DNA of 29,756 nucleotides. Source: Betaproteobacteria bacterium. GTDB taxonomy: Bacteria; Pseudomonadota; Gammaproteobacteria; Burkholderiales; Rhodocyclaceae. The translations under genes and the position numbers were made by a program. This document shows, piece after piece, positions 14,191 through 20,046 of the stretch. Each line of letters begins with the position of its first letter. Within the stretch, counting starts at the first letter, position 1. Below the pieces are notes generated by a model. It was not told the origin of the DNA. It searched no databases and saw only the letters and a program-made list of their open reading frames with translations. The stretch lies in contig JAPTVL010000522.1 in the NCBI GenBank assembly GCA_028065725.1, positions 1 through 29,756 on the forward strand, in the 5' to 3' direction.

Positions 14191-14850
14191 ATGTCTTCAT
14201 CATCTTCTCTTTCCACCACTGGCGGCAGCGTCGTTCTTCAACAAAAGAAAGCGCAGCTCGCCGCTGGCATCGCTGAGCGCAACGCACGACTCAAAGCGCA
14301 GAAGCAAGCGCGCATCATCGGCGCTCTCAAGCTCACAGCAAAAATCGTCTGGCTCGCCGCAGCCGCAGGCGCGTGTTTTCTGCTCGCGCAGCAAGCCGGC
14401 GCTGCCGAGCTGCCCGCGCAAGCGCAGATCTCGCGGTGGTCCCTCGACATCAGCACGACGAGTTACCACACGCGCAATTGGGCACGCGAAAGTCTGAATC
14501 AGGACAACCCCGGGCTGGGCTTGCAGTACCAGTACAACGAAAACCTTGGCTTCGCCGGCGGCGCGTATGAAAACAGCTACAGCCGCACGAGCGTTTACGC
14601 GCTTGCGCTCTACACCCCTGCGCACCTCAACCTGCCGTTCGGCTTCACCGCCAGTGCCGGCATCGCCGCTGGCGCGGTGGGCGGCTACACGCACTCCGAA
14701 GCGCCGGGGCGTCCGGGCGCGCTGGCAGCGCTGCTTGAGGTGCGCAGTGCAGGGGGCTATGGCGTGAACATCGTCGCGGTGCCGAACGCGGGGCAGTCAG
14801 CGGGCTTCGTCGGCTTGCAGCTTGTCGTTCCGCTGGCCGTAGCGTTCTGA
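14191..14850 (+). CDS. Predicted exported beta-barrel-like protein
   Basis: This is a 219-residue protein. It has a basic N-terminus, a hydrophobic segment (residues about 47-68, KLTAKIVWLAAAAGACFLLA) and a possible signal cleavage after AGAAE. The rest shows alternating beta-strand patterns typical of small outer-membrane barrels: SLDISTTSYHTRNW, NPGLGLQYQYNENLGFAGG, YENSYSRTSVYALALYT and a hydrophobic last strand ending in Phe. Such patterns occur in small phage and plasmid surface proteins. A surface or exclusion role is speculation. AGGAG sits 8 bp before ATG 14191. Confidence 0.6.
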   Translation: MSSSSSLSTTGGSVVLQQKKAQLAAGIAERNARLKAQKQARIIGALKLTAKIVWLAAAAGACFLLAQQAGAAELPAQAQISRWSLDISTTSYHTRNWARESLNQDNPGLGLQYQYNENLGFAGGAYENSYSRTSVYALALYTPAHLNLPFGFTASAGIAAGAVGGYTHSEAPGRPGALAALLEVRSAGGYGVNIVAVPNAGQSAGFVGLQLVVPLAVAF

Positions 14851-14852
14851 CC

Positions 14853-15098
14853 ATGCGGCCCCTTTCTGAAAACGACGGGGCCGCGCTGCTGGCCCTCATG
14901 CATGCCGCCGAGGCCATCGACAGCGGGCGATGGCTGATGCAGTGCCCGGCTCATGCGGGGGCCAGCGCCGCGAGCCTGGAGGTCGTCTTGAGCCATGGTC
15001 GCTACACGCTCACATGCATGTGCGGCTGCGCTCCTGAGCGCGTCCTGGCTGCCGCGCTGGCGCTGGCTAGGGCAAAGCTCGAAGGCAGCGCGACGTGA
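14853..15098 (+). CDS. Primase-type zinc-finger mini-protein
   Basis: The 81-residue product resembles the N-terminal zinc module of plasmid and phage primases standing alone: WLMQCPAHAGASAASLEVVL, then YTLTCMCGCAPERVLAAALAL. The C-x-x-H and C-x-C-x-C spacing matches the CPxHxDxxPSL...CxAGC form. No Toprim or polymerase domain follows. The gene begins 2 bp after the previous stop and is probably co-transcribed. It could act with the RepB'-like primase encoded elsewhere in the element, or simply bind nucleic acid. Confidence 0.55.
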   Translation: MRPLSENDGAALLALMHAAEAIDSGRWLMQCPAHAGASAASLEVVLSHGRYTLTCMCGCAPERVLAAALALARAKLEGSAT

Positions 15099-15124
15099 AG
15101 AAGCCGCTGCGTCAGCTCTTGCGT

Positions 15125-15182
15125 GACTTCCCGCAGGCCAGTGCCCGCCAGACCCGCGGCGGGCACTGGCCTGCGGGAAGTC
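15125..15182 (+). other. Perfect 25-bp inverted repeat (long hairpin)
   Basis: Bases 15125-15149 are exactly complementary to 15158-15182 around an 8-nt loop. CTCTTTTTCTC begins about 9 bp later, so it may act as a terminator, but the stem is far longer than needed. It could also be a cruciform, a protein target or a single-strand DNA structure. Confidence 0.7.
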
Positions 15183-15259
15183 GTGCGGACCTCTTTTTCT
15201 CTCGGCCACGCCCAGCGACTGGCGAGCACTGAAAAACATCCGCGCCGAGTTGCGGCGCC

Positions 15260-15322
15260 GATTTCGCAAGCAGATGAATACCAGTGCCGGCGAACCGCCC
15301 GCACTTCAACCCAAACGAAAGG
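15260..15322 (+). promoter_or_regulatory. Leader family copy 6
   Basis: TTTCGC (15262-15267) N7 TGAATA (15275-15280) precedes GTGCCGGC (15284-15291) / GCCCGCAC (15297-15304), an 8-bp stem with one mismatch. AAAGGA leads to ATG 15330. The frame before the TGA encodes Asp-Phe-Ala-Ser-Arg using AGC and AGA, codons sharing few bases with those in other copies. Confidence 0.65.
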
Positions 15323-15329
15323 ATCAATC

Positions 15330-15467
15330 ATGAAATTCACCCTCACCACCATCGCCTCCGCTCTGCTGCTTGTCGTCGCCGCGCATGCCGCGCCGGCTCA
15401 ATCGCTCAGCAGCCAGCCCCAGGCCTGCGCCACCCTGGCCCGCACGCCGCTGGCCGCGACGCTGTGA
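15330..15467 (+). CDS. Small secreted peptide
   Basis: This is a 45-residue peptide. MKFTLTTIASALLLVVAAHA is a textbook signal peptide with likely cleavage after AHA or APA, leaving about 20 residues with one Cys. ATG 15330 is supported by AAAGGA 8 bp upstream and the family leader. It is too short for a domain call. The single Cys is not in a lipobox. Confidence 0.5.
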   Translation: MKFTLTTIASALLLVVAAHAAPAQSLSSQPQACATLARTPLAATL

Positions 15468-15491
15468 GTCACGCAAGCGCAGGAGAACACA

Positions 15492-15773
15492 ATGAACAAC
15501 GACCTCGACCTCGACGAAGACGACATCCCGGCCAGCGCATTCACCGGCCCAGCGCCGGCTCCGAAGCCCGCCGACGCCGCGCCGAGATCCGGCAATGCCC
15601 CGACAGGCCCGGCCTGTCCGGACTGCGGGCCGGACGTGCACACGTGGGAGAACAAAACGAAGAACGGCAAAGACTACTACCGCTGCTCGCGCTGCAAAGG
15701 CGCGTGGTGGCCAGATCGAGAAAAGCCCCGAAAACTCGGCCCGAAATGGCCGCCGTTCGACCCCAAAAAATGA
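15492..15773 (+). CDS. Zinc-ribbon protein
   Basis: The 93-residue protein has an acidic, Pro/Ala-rich N-terminus followed by CPDC (residues about 42-45) and CSRC (about 64-67), a two-knuckle zinc ribbon separated by KNGKDYYR. Such ribbons bind single-stranded DNA or RNA or act as adaptors. AGGAG lies 7 bp before ATG 15492. It is followed 11 bp later by the next gene, so the two are co-transcribed. Function unknown. Confidence 0.6.
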   Translation: MNNDLDLDEDDIPASAFTGPAPAPKPADAAPRSGNAPTGPACPDCGPDVHTWENKTKNGKDYYRCSRCKGAWWPDREKPRKLGPKWPPFDPKK

Positions 15774-15784
15774 AGGAGAAGGTG

Positions 15785-16114
15785 ATGACAATCGATGAAC
15801 TCGACCGAGTGCAAGCGGTTTGCGACCAACCTTCGAGCATGCTGTTCCACCACGGCGCCGACGCGGCGCAGATGAGCATCGACGACATGCTCGAGCAACC
15901 GCCGCCGCTGCGCGACGCTGCGCTGATCGTGCTTGCGCACATTGCCGTCGCGCTGAACCGCAGCGTCAGTTCTGCCGCGGCTAAGCGCTGCGATGCCGCC
16001 CGCGACCCTTGGCGCATTCCCGCGCCCGGCCTGCGCGAGCGGCTGCTGCTGCGCGCGGCGGTTGCGGTGCAAAACGCTATGTGCCGCATCGCACGAGCTT
16101 CGCAAAGCTCTTAA
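15785..16114 (+). CDS. Hypothetical protein
   Basis: The 109-residue product is mostly helical and not recognised. Residues about 35-105 contain several Ala/Leu-rich helices. AAGGAG precedes ATG 15785. Its last codons overlap a degenerate form of the leader box (16095-16118), so the gene end and the regulatory repeat share sequence. Confidence 0.55.
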   Translation: MTIDELDRVQAVCDQPSSMLFHHGADAAQMSIDDMLEQPPPLRDAALIVLAHIAVALNRSVSSAAAKRCDAARDPWRIPAPGLRERLLLRAAVAVQNAMCRIARASQSS

Positions 16115-16118
16115 TAGC
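16095..16118 (+). repeat. Degenerate leader box at a gene end
   Basis: CTTCGC-N7-TTAATAGCTG matches leader copy 5 at about 20 of 25 positions. Here the equivalent of the TGA is TTA, and the frame continues. Confidence 0.4.
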
Positions 16119-16146
16119 TGCGCGAATCTTCGGATCTTCGGCCACA

Positions 16147-16168
16147 GCCTGCTTTACGCGGGCTTTTT
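16147..16168 (+). terminator. Terminator
   Basis: GCCTGC (16147-16152), loop TTTAC, GCGGGC (16158-16163) with one G-U pair, then five T. Confidence 0.7.
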
Positions 16169-16383
16169 CATGCGCGCTGCTCGCGCGCCCGGGTTTCGCT
16201 CCATCCCCTGCCAATCTGCGATTCGAAGCCGCCCCGACCTGCGGCGCCTTGGCGCTCAGCAGCTTTCACGCCAGCTCTGCGATCTGTCATGCCCGCTGCA
16301 CGCGCCATGCCTTCCGGCACCGGCTTGCAGGCTCGCCCCACGAGGCGGCTCCGAACAGCAGATCAACAAGCAGGAGAAGGCAG
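16169..16383 (+). promoter_or_regulatory. Leader region with GGCACCGGCTTG repeat, copy 1
   Basis: No gene is seen between the terminator and ATG 16384. GGCACCGGCTTGCAGGCTCG (16316-16335) matches 17720-17739 at 18 of 20. Downstream, GC(T)CGCC pairs with GGCGGC around CCACGA. AGGAGAAGG supplies the ribosome binding site. Confidence 0.5.
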
Positions 16384-16692
16384 ATGAGCGAATCCCTACA
16401 CCCGACAAGCAACAGCGCGCCCCCTTCGGGCGCCCCCCGCGAGGCTCACCAGACAGCAGTTGTGCAAATCCCAGCGGCGACGCTGCGCAAGCACTACCTG
16501 AGCGGGGAGTTTTTCATCACGCAGCAAGCCCTTGAAGCGCACGACATTGATGAGATTCTGCGCTGGTTCAACGGCCCGCATGAGCCGGTTCAGGTCGGCG
16601 ACACGCGCGACATCGGCCACGGCTTGAAGGCATTCTTTGGGTTAGACGACAGCAAACCGATGCGCAAAGCTTTTTACGTACGTATTTACTGA
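16384..16692 (+). CDS. Hypothetical protein
   Basis: This is a 102-residue protein of unknown function. A Ser/Pro-rich N-terminus is followed by a compact region (residues about 25-100) with VVQIPAATLRKHYLSGEFF and a C-terminal KAFYVRIY strand. ATG 16384 is preferred to earlier in-frame starts because AGGAG lies upstream and the preceding sequence is a repeated leader. The next gene starts 28 bp later. Confidence 0.6.
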   Translation: MSESLHPTSNSAPPSGAPREAHQTAVVQIPAATLRKHYLSGEFFITQQALEAHDIDEILRWFNGPHEPVQVGDTRDIGHGLKAFFGLDDSKPMRKAFYVRIY

Positions 16693-16720
16693 TCTACGCA
16701 ACAACGCAGGAGCACACAAC

Positions 16721-17140
16721 ATGACCACGGCAACCACCACCGACACGCTGCACGAGATCTTCGGCGAGCCGATCCACACCTACACCCGCGCCCAGTCCAT
16801 CGAGGACGGCTTTCTGGTGAATTTGAGCGATCCGGAAAGCGACACGGCGGAAGTGTGCAGGCAGCACTACAAGTACCCCATCGCCTGCACGCGGGCGGTG
16901 TTCGAGCTCATGCGCCGCGCAGTGGAGAACCCGAAGCACGCGAACGACTGGCGCGGTGTGCTGCACGACATGCTCTGGATGAGCCGCGTTTTCAAGCGCA
17001 GCATCGATGCGTCTACTGTGCAGTTCAAGGTCATCATCACCGGCACCGGCCACCGCAGAAATCACGAATTCAAGCTGCGGGTCGGCCCTGGCGACCAGGG
17101 TGAGCCGGTCATCACGATCATGATGCCGGACGAAGACTGA
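16721..17140 (+). CDS. DUF6573-like protein
   Basis: The 139-residue product starts with the pattern seen in the DUF6573 group common on plasmids and integrative elements: IFGEPIHTYTRAQSIEDGFLV, then IACTRAVFELM and LHDMLWMSRVF. The second half is beta-rich (VQFKVIIT, HEFKLRVGPGDQGEPVITIMM). The molecular role of the group is not known to me. CAGGAG precedes ATG 16721, and a strong terminator follows the stop. Confidence 0.7.
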   Translation: MTTATTTDTLHEIFGEPIHTYTRAQSIEDGFLVNLSDPESDTAEVCRQHYKYPIACTRAVFELMRRAVENPKHANDWRGVLHDMLWMSRVFKRSIDASTVQFKVIITGTGHRRNHEFKLRVGPGDQGEPVITIMMPDED

Positions 17141-17153
17141 AACCCAACCCCAG

Positions 17154-17173
17154 CCCGGCCTCCGGCCGGGTTT
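17154..17173 (+). terminator. Terminator
   Basis: CCCGGCC (17154-17160), loop TCC, GGCCGGG (17164-17170), TTT. Confidence 0.7.
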
Positions 17174-17318
17174 GCTTCGATCAAGCAAATCTTGCTTGAT
17201 CCGAGCGAATCTCGCTTCTCTGAAGCGCGCGGCGCCGCTGGTGCGGGTTGCAGCAGGGTTTGCTTGCTTCGATGAAGCAAATCTTGCTGCTGTGAATCAC
17301 GTTTTGCTTCGTTGAAGC
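17174..17318 (+). repeat. Array of GCTTC-N3-GAAGC inverted repeats
   Basis: Four 13-bp dyads start at 17174 (one mismatch), 17214, 17266 and 17306, spaced 40, 52 and 40 bp. Between them lie hairpins with ATC loops: GATCAAGCAA/TTGCTTGATC (17179-17201), AGCGA/TCGCT (17204-17216) and AGCAA/TTGCT (17276-17288). This is noncoding. An array of protein-binding sites is likely, for example a centromere or operator. Confidence 0.55.
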
Positions 17319-17704
17319 GTGCGGGTGAGGTCGAAAGACGAACGCCCGGGCGATGCCTGCGGCCCGCGCTGCGCGGCTTCGCCTGGAGCCCCTGCGGGTC
17401 TCCACCCCCGGCGGGGGCTGCATCGCTATCGCAAAAGACCGGCACCAGTGCTGCGCACCCGTGCCGAAATCAAAAGCAGGCCCGGCTTCGCCCGGCCCAC
17501 AAGACAAGGCCGTCCAGGCGCTGCGCGCGGGGCCGACGCGGCAATGCCGCGCCGGGTTGTGTGGTCCGTGGTTTTCGCCACGTCTGTGCGAGTTCTGCGT
17601 TCTGGAGCCGGGGCGACTTTCTGCGCCTCTCGGGGCAAGCGTCACTCACGCCAGCCCCTTCGGGGCGCTGCGCGGCCTACGGCCTGTCATTCGTTCCGCA
17701 ACCC
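17319..17704. other. GC-rich noncoding stretch with many triloop hairpins
   Basis: No credible gene. Several long frames are open together, as expected in GC-rich DNA. Short perfect stems with 3-nt loops recur, such as GCCCC-TTC-GGGGC and GGCC-TAC-GGCC (about 17651-17690). It may be decayed coding DNA or a structured region. Confidence 0.4.
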
Positions 17705-17789
17705 CTCATGCCGCTGCGCGGCACCGGCTTGAAAGCTCGGCCTGTGACCCGGCTCCAGAAGGCAGAACCAACACACAGAAAGGAACGCC
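17705..17789 (+). promoter_or_regulatory. GGCACCGGCTTG leader repeat, copy 2
   Basis: GGCACCGGCTTGAAAGCTCG (17720-17739) matches copy 1, and AGC(T)CGG pairs with CCGGCT around CCTGTGAC. The bulged T is kept while the paired bases differ from copy 1. AAAGGA lies before ATG 17790. Confidence 0.5.
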
Positions 17790-17882
17790 ATGCGAAACAC
17801 CACTCCCCACACAACGAACGGCGACCCTCACCAAAAGGCAGGTTTTGAAAACAAAAACAGGGCGGATTTCGCTTCGAACTGA
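17790..17882 (+). CDS. Possible 30-residue leader peptide ending Asp-Phe-Ala-Ser-Asn
   Basis: ATG 17790 with AAAGGA 5 bp upstream opens a polar 30-codon frame that ends exactly at the TGA of leader copy 7. The peptide end DFASN resembles the ends encoded by the other boxes. It looks like a translated leader for the gene at 17955. Confidence 0.4.
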   Translation: MRNTTPHTTNGDPHQKAGFENKNRADFASN

Positions 17883-17947
17883 ATAGCAGTAAGAGCCACG
17901 GCCGGACGGCTCGCAATCGGCAAAAGTCAGGCAGTCAAACCAAGGAG
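17865..17947 (+). promoter_or_regulatory. Leader family copy 7
   Basis: TTTCGC (17867-17872) N7 TGAATA (17880-17885) precedes the hairpin GAGCC (17893-17897) / GGCTC (17908-17912). AAGGAG leads to ATG 17955. Confidence 0.62.
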
Positions 17948-17954
17948 TATTGAC

Positions 17955-18320
17955 ATGACAAAACGCATTGAAGTCAAAGAAGTTTCTGAAAGCTATCTAT
18001 CCAGCGTCGAAGCGGCGGCGAAGATGTATATCAAGCGCCGTGACCGCACGCTGCACCCCGACGGCGCGTGCGACAGCGGCGGGCGCTGGCATCCGTCGGA
18101 CACTGAGACATGCAGTTGTTGCAGCGAAGTCCGCGCGCCGTCTCGCGCCTGGCCGTGGTCGCTGATGACACATTGCCGCAGCGTCGGGCACGTCGCGAAA
18201 CTGTTCGATGTGCAAGAGCTGGATGTGCGCAGGCGGGCTCGTGAAATCGAAGACGGCGTCGCGAAAACGGCTCTGCTCGTTGTCTCAAAAAAAGAGAAAA
18301 CCGAGGCGAGCGCGGCCTAA
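17955..18320 (+). CDS. Small Cys/His-rich protein
   Basis: The 121-residue product contains a probable metal site: HPDGACDSGGRWHP, then ETCSCCSEVRAPSRAWPWSL, then MTHCRSVGHVAKLF (residues about 34-87). Proteins with this RW-P...CxCC...R-PSR...HCR pattern occur on plasmids, but I cannot name a function. AAGGAG lies 8 bp before ATG 17955. It is preceded by leader copy 7 and followed by a stop-proximal hairpin. Confidence 0.65.
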   Translation: MTKRIEVKEVSESYLSSVEAAAKMYIKRRDRTLHPDGACDSGGRWHPSDTETCSCCSEVRAPSRAWPWSLMTHCRSVGHVAKLFDVQELDVRRRAREIEDGVAKTALLVVSKKEKTEASAA

Positions 18321-18324
18321 ACGC

Positions 18325-18366
18325 ACAAGCCCGGCCCCGCACCGGGCGCCCAAAACTCAAGGAGCA
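18325..18366 (+). repeat. Stop-proximal hairpin repeat, copy 3
   Basis: GCCCGG (18329-18334) / CCGGGC (18342-18347), then GCCCAAAACTCAAGGAG for ATG 18371. It resembles 9773-9815 and 13797-13845 in layout and tail but lacks AACCATTA. Confidence 0.5.
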
Positions 18367-18370
18367 AATC

Positions 18371-18469
18371 ATGACGTGCTGGCAAATCGAGCGCGAGCGC
18401 GCTTTCACCGAAGCAAACGAGCTGTATGTAAGCAGGCTTTCTATCAGTCTTGGCTTTGCACTGAACTGA
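18371..18469 (+). CDS. Possible 32-residue leader peptide ending Gly-Phe-Ala-Leu-Asn
   Basis: ATG 18371 with AAGGAG 7 bp upstream opens a 32-codon frame ending GFALN-TGA. The end coincides with a degenerate leader box (TTTGC-N7-TGAACA, 18454-18472). Like 17790-17882, it has a good ribosome binding site and sits directly before a larger gene. Confidence 0.4.
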   Translation: MTCWQIERERAFTEANELYVSRLSISLGFALN

Positions 18470-18491
18470 ACAGCTTCAACTTTCAAGCATC

Positions 18492-18519
18492 AATACGTAT
18501 GCACGCAAATACGGAGTTA
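18492..18519 (+). promoter_or_regulatory. TACGTAT-ACGCAAA leader repeat, copy 1
   Basis: AATACGTATGCACGCAAATA then CGGAGTTA precedes ATG 18525. Close copies precede 19286 and 20047. The GGAG is the ribosome binding site, and the TACGTA core is palindromic. Confidence 0.55.
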
Positions 18520-18524
18520 CGAGC

Positions 18525-19253
18525 ATGAGCAGAGAACAGCGGGTTTCAGCAAGCGATTTCGGGGGTTTCGAGCCGCCGGCAGGCGTGCCGGCAGGGCTCG
18601 TGCTGCGCTACAGCATCGACGCGAAATATGGCGGGGGCGAGCAGATGAGGAAAGACGCGGCTGGCATGAAGCGCACGGCTGCGTCGCTTGAAAAAACAGC
18701 CAAGGGGTTCGGCAACCTGCCGCAGCGTCAAAAGGAAATCCTGAGCAGCGCGGCACAGGAAATGCGCGGCCTGGCGGCAGCGCTGACCCGACTCGCGCTT
18801 TGGGCTGATCGATACAAAGATTTTTCAGACAAAAAGCGCAACGATGAAGAAACGGTTCGGCTCGAGACGTTCGCAGCGCGACGTTGGGGCCACGATCAGC
18901 ACGCGCATGAATTTGAAGCTGCGGTTTTGCTGGAGCTGAATGGGCTTGCCGGGCGGGAGGATTTCGTGGCATGGATGCAAGCCCAGGAGCTGCACCAAAA
19001 GGTGCGGGCGACAGGTTTGGGCTTCGAGTGCGACGGGTCTTTTTACGAGGCGCGGCTGGACAAGAACGATGCCGGCCTGCGGCTTCGTGTTGCCAAATTC
19101 CTGATGAACATGGAGCCCCGGGAGCGGATCGTGGGCTTCGGCGGCGAGCTGATGACCCACGGCCGCAATCTGCTGGACCGGTACATCAAGTACCGCCGCT
19201 CTATCGACGAGCTTGCACGCCGCGCTGTCGAGAAAGCCGCAGCCGGTTCATGA
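18525..19253 (+). CDS. Hypothetical protein
   Basis: The 242-residue product is not recognised. Residues about 40-115 are Lys/Ala/Glu-rich and probably coiled coil (KDAAGMKRTAASLEKTAKGF). The C-terminal half is helical with conserved-looking FVAWMQAQELHQKVRATG and GGELMTHGRNLLDRY. CGGAG lies 9 bp before ATG 18525 within a TACGTA leader. Its stop codon overlaps the next TACGTA leader. No membrane segment or enzyme motif is apparent. Confidence 0.65.
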   Translation: MSREQRVSASDFGGFEPPAGVPAGLVLRYSIDAKYGGGEQMRKDAAGMKRTAASLEKTAKGFGNLPQRQKEILSSAAQEMRGLAAALTRLALWADRYKDFSDKKRNDEETVRLETFAARRWGHDQHAHEFEAAVLLELNGLAGREDFVAWMQAQELHQKVRATGLGFECDGSFYEARLDKNDAGLRLRVAKFLMNMEPRERIVGFGGELMTHGRNLLDRYIKYRRSIDELARRAVEKAAAGS

Positions 19254-19361
19254 ATACGTATTCACGCAAACACGGAGCCACGCAAATGACCAAAACTCAG
19301 CCTGCCGGGCGCCAGATTTGACACGTTGACTTCGTGTGGCATCCTGAACTGAAACAACGAA
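19253..19361 (+). promoter_or_regulatory. TACGTATTCACGC leader repeat, copy 2, with 11-codon mini-ORF
   Basis: AATACGTATTCACGCAAACA then CGGAGCCA (19253-19280) precedes a mini-ORF, ATG 19286 to TGA 19321 (MTKTQPAGRQI). After it come a hairpin ACACG/CGTGT around TTGACTT and CTGAACTGAAA, similar to the degenerate box near 18460. This looks like another translated leader before the gene at 19362. Confidence 0.45.
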
Positions 19362-19988
19362 ATGGACCTTCACATGAACAAAATCACCCTGAACGATGTA
19401 GCGCTCAACATCATCAAAAAGCGCCATGCTTCTTTTTCAAGCCTGTTCTCTGACCTATGCTCCGCTGGCTTGCTGCGCATGCCTGCGGCCCATCCTCCGG
19501 AGTCACCAGCACTTGTCAGTGTTCATGAAGACCTGACGAGCGCGCTAATGGATGCGCTGGCGACAGCCCGAGACATCGGTTTGATGCGGCCCGAAGCGCC
19601 GTACTACACAGGCACAAAGAACTTCAATCTGCAAATTCTGCGCGTCGGCAACGACGCTGACACAGTCGAGTCGCTGCAAGCACGAGCAAGGCTTGCTAAG
19701 AGCAAGGCCGCAGCGGGGCGTCTGAGCGTGTCAGGCGGGCGACTCTTCATTGTCAGAACTGTTCAGTTCGGATTTGAAGATGACGAGTTCGGGTTTGATG
19801 CCGGGCGCGGCACGCATTCGCTCGAAGACCTGGTCGAGGGTCTTGAAGTCGATAACAACGAGTTCGATTGCGTCTCGAGCTCTGTTGATCCCGAGCGCTT
19901 CGAAATCAAGGGCGGGCAAACCCGGTGGCTGGAATGGGCACTGTGTGATGCCAAGTCAGTTTTGGAGCGTGCACGCGCCACGCGCTGA
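19362..19988 (+). CDS. Hypothetical protein
   Basis: This is a 208-residue acidic protein of unknown function. Residues about 5-30 are helical, and the C-terminal half has an acidic segment (FEDDEFGFDAGRGTHSLEDL). Starts at ATG 19362 and ATG 19374 are both possible and neither has a strong ribosome binding site, which fits translation regulated by the mini-ORF upstream. The parA leader follows 17 bp after the stop. Confidence 0.6.
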   Translation: MDLHMNKITLNDVALNIIKKRHASFSSLFSDLCSAGLLRMPAAHPPESPALVSVHEDLTSALMDALATARDIGLMRPEAPYYTGTKNFNLQILRVGNDADTVESLQARARLAKSKAAAGRLSVSGGRLFIVRTVQFGFEDDEFGFDAGRGTHSLEDLVEGLEVDNNEFDCVSSSVDPERFEIKGGQTRWLEWALCDAKSVLERARATR

Positions 19989-20005
19989 CTTCAGCTCATC
20001 GCTTC

Positions 20006-20041
20006 AGTACGTATTCACGCATCAACACAAACACGGAGTTA
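20006..20041 (+). promoter_or_regulatory. TACGTATTCACGC leader repeat, copy 3, before parA
   Basis: AGTACGTATTCACGC, a short insertion, then AAACACGGAGTTA. GGAG gives good spacing to ATG 20047. It matches the leaders at 18492 and 19253. Confidence 0.55.
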
Positions 20042-20046
20042 TGAAC

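Noticed and set aside
15123..15467. 114-codon frame including the small secreted peptide
   Set aside because: Its N-terminal part translates the 25-bp inverted repeat and the leader; the signal peptide, ribosome binding site and leader all point to the start at 15330.
17174..17318. CRISPR-like array
   Set aside because: Units are short dyads with uneven 40/52-bp spacing, no conserved 25-35-bp repeat, and no cas genes nearby.
17312..17886. Overlapping plus-strand frames of about 177 codons
   Set aside because: Several frames are open at once in very GC-rich, hairpin-rich DNA; none has a ribosome binding site or protein-like composition. Only the 30-codon frame at 17790 was kept, at low confidence.
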